In this document: positions 6,843-10,174 of the stretch, piece by piece
Layout of the letters: every line of letters begins with the position of its first letter
How positions within the stretch are numbered: position 1 is the stretch's first letter
Source: Burkholderiaceae bacterium
GTDB taxonomy: Bacteria > Pseudomonadota > Gammaproteobacteria > Burkholderiales > Burkholderiaceae_C
Assembly: GCA_017999135.1 (NCBI GenBank)
Contig: JAGOBT010000069.1
Coordinates: 1-10,174, forward strand
Direction of reading: 5' to 3'
Length of the DNA stretch: 10,174 bases
Notes under the pieces: generated by a model
What the model saw: the letters and a program-made list of their open reading frames with translations, nothing else
What the model was told of the DNA's origin: nothing
The model's database searches: none
Position numbers and translations under genes: made by a program

Positions 6843-7301
6843 ATGCAAGCAAGCACACGACGCTGGACGATCTGGGCCGCCGCCATGCTGGCCATCACCA
6901 CGGGCACCGCCCGCGCCGAAACGCCGGAAGAGGCCAAAAGCCTGCTCGACGGCGCGCTGGCCGAGATCCGCGTGCAGGGGCTGGACAAGGCGGTGAAGGG
7001 CTTCAACGCCGGCGGCAAGTGGAAGACCGAGCGCGCCTACCTGGTGGCGGTGCACCTGGACGGCACGGTGCTGGCCAACTCGGTCAACGGCAAGCTGCCG
7101 GGCCACAACATGCTGGAGGCGCGCGACGCCAACGGCCGGCCATTCGTCAAGGACGCCATCCAGGTCGCCAGGGCCAACGGCAGCGGCCAGGTCGACATGC
7201 GCTGGGGCCACCCGGCCACCCGGCGGCTGAGCGACGCCACGATGTTCGTGCGCCGCGTGCCCGACCAGGACGTGTACCTGGGCTCGCTGGTGTTCAAGTG
7301 A
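6843..7301 (+). CDS. Exported single-Cache-domain protein
   Basis: This 152-residue protein has a clear Sec signal peptide: basic MQASTRR, a hydrophobic core at 9-20, and a probable cut after TARA (25/26). The mature part is one small Cache-type sensor domain: helix EEAKSLLDGALAEI (30-42), GGKWKTERAYLVAVHLDGTV (57-76), LPGHNMLEARDANGRPFVK (85-103), the GSGQVDMRWGHP segment (113-124) and YLGSLVF (145-151). Cache domains bind small ligands such as carboxylates and amino acids, and usually sit in the periplasmic part of chemoreceptors and histidine kinases. Here no transmembrane or signalling domain follows, so it is a free periplasmic domain. Free-standing proteins of this type are known, but their role is unclear. 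It may act as a ligand-binding partner for a receptor elsewhere (inference). It seems to be a single-gene unit, with hairpins just downstream. Confidence 0.88.
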   Translation: MQASTRRWTIWAAAMLAITTGTARAETPEEAKSLLDGALAEIRVQGLDKAVKGFNAGGKWKTERAYLVAVHLDGTVLANSVNGKLPGHNMLEARDANGRPFVKDAIQVARANGSGQVDMRWGHPATRRLSDATMFVRRVPDQDVYLGSLVFK

Positions 7302-7310
7302 CGCGTGGCT

Positions 7311-7327
7311 GGCCGGCGCGGCCGGCC
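7311..7327. repeat. GC-rich hairpin just after the Cache gene
   Basis: GGCCGGC at 7311-7317 pairs perfectly with GCCGGCC at 7321-7327 around a 3-base loop, 9 bp after the Cache stop. The short TTGCT that follows is not a true T-run. It may act with the next hairpin in ending transcription or protecting the 3' end. Confidence 0.45.
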
Positions 7328-7343
7328 TTGCTAAGCTGCTGAC

Positions 7344-7368
7344 CGACGCCGGCCCTGCGCCGGCGTCG
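7344..7368 (+). terminator. Probable transcription terminator hairpin
   Basis: A perfect 10 bp inverted repeat (CGACGCCGGC at 7344-7353 and GCCGGCGTCG at 7359-7368) encloses a 5-base loop, CCTGC. Only two T residues follow (7369-7370), so a classical intrinsic terminator is not certain, but the very stable stem lies where the Cache transcript should end. It also separates that gene from the FAD oxidoreductase. Confidence 0.55.
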
Positions 7369-7387
7369 TTGCGTGGGCAGCAGGTGC

Positions 7388-7395
7388 AAGGGGGG
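7388..7395 (+). promoter_or_regulatory. Ribosome binding site of the FAD oxidoreductase gene
   Basis: The purine run AAGGGGGG ends 5 bases before the ATG at 7401 and supports that start, where the nucleotide-binding strand begins at once. Confidence 0.55.
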
Positions 7396-7400
7396 CAGGC

Positions 7401-8573
7401 ATGCGGGTGGTGGTGGTCGGTGGCGGCGCGGTGGGGGCGGCGGTGGCGCTGTTCCTGCGCAGGCTGGGCGGCGCGGCGGTGGACGTGCAGGTGGTCGAGC
7501 CCGACCCCACGCTGGCGCGGTCGTCGTCGGCACTGTCGGCGGGCTCGGTGCGGCAGCAGTTCAGCAACGCGGTGAACGTGCAGATGTCGCAGTTCGGCCA
7601 CCAGGTCATCACCGAGGCCGATGCCTGGCTGGGTGTGCACGGCGCGCCGGTGGAGGTGGGCTGGGTGCCCGGCGCCTACCTGTTCTGCGCCAGTGCCGCC
7701 GGCGCGCCGGTGCTGCGGCACAACCATGGGGTGCAGCGCGGCGCCGGCGCCGATGTGGCCCTGCTGGCGCCGGCCGATCTGGCGGCCCGCTTCCCCTGGC
7801 TGCACACCGGCGACCTGGCATTGGCCAGCCTGGGGCTGTCTGGCGAGGGCTGGCTGGACGGCGAGGCCTGGGCCCGTGCGCTGGGCGCGAAGGCACGGGC
7901 GCTGGGTGCGGTGTGGCGGCACGACCGCGTCACCGGGCTGCAGCAGCAGGCGGGCCGGCTGGTGGCGGCGCAGCTGGCCAGCGGCGCGGTGCTGGCCGCC
8001 GATGCGTTCGTCAACGCGGCCGGGCCCTGGGCCGGCGCGGTGGGCGCACTGGCCGGCCTGCCGGTGCCGGTGCATGCACGGCGGCGCACCGTCTTCGCGA
8101 TGACCTGCCCCACGCCATTGCCGCCCACGCCGTTGGTGGTGGACGCCTCGGGCTGCTGGTTCCGCAGCGAAGGCCGCGGCTTCATCGGCGGCTGGTCACC
8201 GGGCGACGGCGATGCCGACCCCGACGACCTGTCGCTGGACCAGCCCGACCTGGCCCAGTTCGACGATCGGGTGTGGCCGGCGCTGGCGCACCGCGTGCCG
8301 GCCTTCGAGGCCCTGCGGGTGCAGCACGCCTGGGCCGGCTACTACGAAGTGCACCCGCTGGACCACAACGCGCTGATCGGCCCGCACCCGCACTGCGCCA
8401 ACTTCTGGCTGTGCAACGGCTTCTCCGGACATGGCCTGCAGCATGCGCCGGCCGCCGGGCGCGGCCTGGCCGAGTTGATGCTGACCGGCCGATTCGACAG
8501 CCTGGACCTGTCGGCCTTCAGCCCGCAGCGGGTGCTGGCAGGTCAGGCCTTCGTCGAGCAGGCGATCATCTGA
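7401..8573 (+). CDS. FAD-dependent oxidoreductase, DAO superfamily (FOXRED1/sarcosine-oxidase-like)
   Basis: The 390-residue protein is a full-length DAO-fold flavoenzyme. It opens directly with the Rossmann FAD motif MRVVVVGGGAVGAA (1-14; GxGxxG at 7-12), and Glu33 (VVEPDP) is placed to bind the adenosine ribose. SALSAGSVRQQFS (43-55) is the second FAD contact typical of FOXRED1-like members. NAAGPWAG (205-212) and the C-terminal blocks WAGYYEVHPLDHNALIGP (311-328) and NGFSGHGLQHAPAAGRG (339-355) are DAO signatures. Relatives oxidise secondary or primary amines of amino acids (sarcosine, dimethylglycine, D-amino acids) with FAD in the cytoplasm; the substrate here is not readable. A role in oxidising the D-amino acids released by the nearby deacylase is tempting but unproven, since probable terminator hairpins lie between them. 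The 3' end meets the convergent ribE gene after 7 bp. Confidence 0.9.
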   Translation: MRVVVVGGGAVGAAVALFLRRLGGAAVDVQVVEPDPTLARSSSALSAGSVRQQFSNAVNVQMSQFGHQVITEADAWLGVHGAPVEVGWVPGAYLFCASAAGAPVLRHNHGVQRGAGADVALLAPADLAARFPWLHTGDLALASLGLSGEGWLDGEAWARALGAKARALGAVWRHDRVTGLQQQAGRLVAAQLASGAVLAADAFVNAAGPWAGAVGALAGLPVPVHARRRTVFAMTCPTPLPPTPLVVDASGCWFRSEGRGFIGGWSPGDGDADPDDLSLDQPDLAQFDDRVWPALAHRVPAFEALRVQHAWAGYYEVHPLDHNALIGPHPHCANFWLCNGFSGHGLQHAPAAGRGLAELMLTGRFDSLDLSAFSPQRVLAGQAFVEQAII

Positions 8574-8580
8574 CCGCGCC

Positions 8581-9285
8581 TCACCTGGGCAATTGCAGCG
8601 CCGCACCCAGGTCGTCGACCGACTGGCCCTGCTGCGCCAGCAGCTTCTCCAGCGCCGGCAGCAGCGGGCCCAGGCGCTCGTCGAGCGCGTCGCGCACCGT
8701 GTCGACCACCACCTGGGTGCTGCGCTCGATCTCGATGTTCAGCGCGTCGCCCACCTGCCGTGCGCCGAAGGTGGTCATGCGCAGGGTCTCGGGGATCAGC
8801 CACACCTCGAACCAGCGTTCGCGCCGGTCGGCATCGGCCACGGTGAGGCTGGCGCCGTTGATGGCGATGTAGCCCTTGGCGAACACGTAGCGCATGTGGC
8901 TGGCCGGCATGCCGATGCGCAGCACATGGTTGTTCTCGGGCTGGCGGATCGACAGCAGCGTGCCCAGGCAATCCACATGGCCGCTGAGCGGATGGCCGCC
9001 GATCTCGGCGCCGTCTTTCGCGGCGCGTTCCACGTTCAGCGGGCTGCCCACGGCCAGCGTGCCCAGCGTGGTCAGGCCCAGGCTCTGCTGCATCACGTCG
9101 AAGCAGGCGCGGCCAGGCGCGGGCAGGCGGGTGACGGTCAGGCACACGCCGTCACAGGCCACGCTGGCGCCGATCTCCAGCCCGGCGTCGAAGCCCGGCG
9201 GAAAGTCCAGCGTGAAGCTGCGCAGCCCGGGAAAGTCAGTCATCTCGGCCACGGTGGCCAGGCCTTGCACGATGCCGGTGAACAT
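8581..9285 (-). CDS. ribE: Riboflavin synthase, alpha subunit
   Basis: The 234-residue protein (called ribC in some genomes) catalyses the last step of riboflavin synthesis, dismutation of two 6,7-dimethyl-8-ribityllumazine molecules. It begins with the invariant MFTGIV, which fixes the start at 9285 within a much longer open frame. Two lumazine-binding repeats are visible: residues 1-~96 with CDGVCLTV (44-51) and FDVMQQSLGLTTLG (62-75), then ~97-200 with GGHPLSGHVD (96-105), NGASLTV (143-149) and IPETLRMTTFG (164-174). Cys48 and Ser146 match residues studied in the E. coli enzyme. NIEIERSTQ (183-191) has Glu where the E. coli NIEID has Asp. Residues ~205-234 form a Leu-rich tail beyond the usual ~210-215 residues. 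No other rib gene is in the window. It may be transcribed alone. The upstream DNA lacks a convincing ribosome site. Confidence 0.96.
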   Translation of the reverse strand: MFTGIVQGLATVAEMTDFPGLRSFTLDFPPGFDAGLEIGASVACDGVCLTVTRLPAPGRACFDVMQQSLGLTTLGTLAVGSPLNVERAAKDGAEIGGHPLSGHVDCLGTLLSIRQPENNHVLRIGMPASHMRYVFAKGYIAINGASLTVADADRRERWFEVWLIPETLRMTTFGARQVGDALNIEIERSTQVVVDTVRDALDERLGPLLPALEKLLAQQGQSVDDLGAALQLPR

Positions 9286-9391
9286 GGCGATGGGGCGCCC
9301 AGCGGCGCAGGGTTGCAGACAGTCACCGAGGTTACCAGCGCCCCCCGCCGCCGCAGGCAGACTGCCGCGCACCACCCTGCAGCCCGCCGCG
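9286..9391. promoter_or_regulatory. Divergent intergenic region between ribE and the second crotonase
   Basis: These 106 bp must contain the start signals of both genes. Visible elements are a near-perfect palindrome, GGCAG-A-CTGCC (9356-9366), and a close direct pair, GTCACC/GTTACC (9322-9336). No sigma-70 -35/-10 pair is convincing on either strand, and neither ATG has a good Shine-Dalgarno. I looked for the conserved parts of the FMN riboswitch upstream of ribE and did not find them. Confidence 0.4.
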
Positions 9392-10174
9392 ATGACCCCC
9401 ACCCCCGTCAGCCTGACCACCGATGGCCCCGTGGCCACCATCACCCTGCACCGGCCCGAGTGCCGCAACGCGGTGGACGGCCCCACGGCCGCCGCGCTGC
9501 GCGCCGCGTTCGACCAGTTCGAGGCCGACGACAGCCTGGCGGTGGCGGTGTTCACCGGCGGCGGCGGCCAGTTCTGCGCCGGCGCCGACCTGAAGGCCGT
9601 GGCCGATGGCAGCCGCCGCAACCAGGCCACCCCCGACGGCAGCGGCCCCGGCCCGATGGGGCCGACCCGCCAGCACTTCAGCAAGCCGGTGATCGCCGCG
9701 GTGGAAGGCCATGCCGTGGCCGGCGGGCTGGAACTGGCGCTGATGTGCGACCTGCGCGTGGCCGCGCGCGGCGCCATCTTCGGCGTGTACTGCCGGCGCT
9801 GGGGCGTGCCGCTGATCGACGGCGGCACGGTGCGGCTGCCGCGCATCGTGGGCCAGGCCCGGGCGCTGGACATGATCCTCACCGGCCGCGCCGTGGGCGC
9901 CGACGAGGCCCTGGCCATGGGCCTGGCCAACCGGGTGGTGGACGACGGCCATGCGCTGGCAGAAGCCCAGGCCCTGGCGCGCCAGATCGCCGGCTTTCCG
10001 CAAGCCTGCATGCGCGCCGACCGTGCCAGTGCGCTGGCGCAATGGGATTGGCCGATGGACGTGGCGCTGCAGCGTGAAGGTGCAGGCGGCTACGCCGCCC
10101 TGCAGGCCGAAGGCCTGGCCGGCGCTGCCCGCTTTGCCGCCGGCGCCGGCCGCCATGGCCAGGCGGTCGACAGC
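9392..10174 (+). CDS. Enoyl-CoA hydratase (crotonase) family protein, Cys variant (3' end cut)
   Basis: From the ATG at 9392, 261 codons run to the right edge. The ending, FAAGAGRHG plus a few residues, is typical of the last residues of this subfamily, so only a handful should be missing. Crotonase blocks: TITLHRPECRNAV (16-28), FCAGADLK (61-68) and VEGHAVAGGLELALMCDLR (104-122) form the acyl-CoA and oxyanion-hole sites. Glu114 stands at the position of catalytic E144 of rat crotonase, whereas the E164 position is Cys134 in GVYCRRWGVPLIDGGT (131-146). This CRRWGVPLIDGGTVRLP version defines a large bacterial subfamily annotated as enoyl-CoA hydratase but little studied, as far as I recall. 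It probably acts on a CoA thioester in the cytoplasm. It differs greatly from the crotonase at 4304, so the two are not a recent duplication. No clear ribosome site precedes it. Confidence 0.92.
   Translation, partial: MTPTPVSLTTDGPVATITLHRPECRNAVDGPTAAALRAAFDQFEADDSLAVAVFTGGGGQFCAGADLKAVADGSRRNQATPDGSGPGPMGPTRQHFSKPVIAAVEGHAVAGGLELALMCDLRVAARGAIFGVYCRRWGVPLIDGGTVRLPRIVGQARALDMILTGRAVGADEALAMGLANRVVDDGHALAEAQALARQIAGFPQACMRADRASALAQWDWPMDVALQREGAGGYAALQAEGLAGAARFAAGAGRHGQAVDS

Noticed and set aside
6438..8075. 545-codon minus-strand frame across the Cache and FAD oxidoreductase genes
   Set aside because: It is antisense to two well-supported genes and has no recognisable motif. Only the short AVFRVG frame near 6604, in a different reading frame, was kept as a tentative remnant.
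7373..8872. Plus-strand 499-codon frame overlapping the FAD oxidoreductase and ribE
   Set aside because: It is out of frame with the clear oxidoreductase motifs and reads as Gly/Arg/Ala-rich filler.
9286..9391. Possible FMN riboswitch upstream of ribE
   Set aside because: The spacer is about 106 bp and the conserved FMN aptamer blocks are not recognisable, so there is no support for one.
8593..10077. Plus-strand 494-codon frame covering ribE and the second crotonase
   Set aside because: It is antisense to ribE and out of frame with the crotonase, whose oxyanion-hole motifs are in the frame starting at 9392.

Overview
This is a very GC-rich window (strong G/C preference at third codon positions) from what looks like a beta-proteobacterium of the order Burkholderiales. 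That placement is inferred from base composition, codon style and the look of the proteins; there is no rRNA or other marker gene. Eight protein genes are well supported and fill almost all of the sequence. Two of them run off the window edges. I see no tRNA, rRNA, CRISPR array, insertion sequence or origin.

Layout. Positions 1-4221 carry three minus-strand genes read right to left: an MFS transporter of the monocarboxylate type (4221-2956), a small double-hotdog acyl-CoA thioesterase-like protein 13 bp behind it (2942-2205), and a secreted or outer-membrane protein with a CBM9-like N-terminus and a DUF5916 body, cut by the left edge (2148-1). From an 82 bp divergent spacer, two plus-strand genes run the other way: a crotonase (enoyl-CoA hydratase) family protein (4304-5089) and, 23 bp later, an N-acyl-D-amino-acid deacylase (D-aminoacylase) with its full set of metal and catalytic residues (5113-6564). 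The five genes look like one divergent catabolic locus: uptake of an organic acid or acylated compound, removal of an acyl group from an amine, and CoA-ester handling. The substrate cannot be read from the sequence.

A 278 bp gap follows. It holds a possible decayed C-terminal tail of a chemotaxis receptor on the minus strand. Next comes a small exported single-Cache-domain protein (6843-7301), two closely spaced hairpins that probably end its transcript, and a DAO-type FAD-dependent oxidoreductase of the FOXRED1/sarcosine-oxidase-like kind (7401-8573). Its stop lies 7 bp from the stop of the convergent riboflavin synthase gene ribE (9285-8581). A 106 bp divergent spacer separates ribE from a second, different crotonase (9392 to the right edge) that lacks at most a few C-terminal residues.

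The most interesting points are the two crotonases with altered catalytic glutamates (one lacks both canonical Glu residues, the other has Cys for one of them), the divergent D-aminoacylase/crotonase/thioesterase/MFS module, and an orphan exported Cache protein beside a possible chemoreceptor remnant. Many very long overlapping or antisense open frames exist, but they are by-products of the high GC content.
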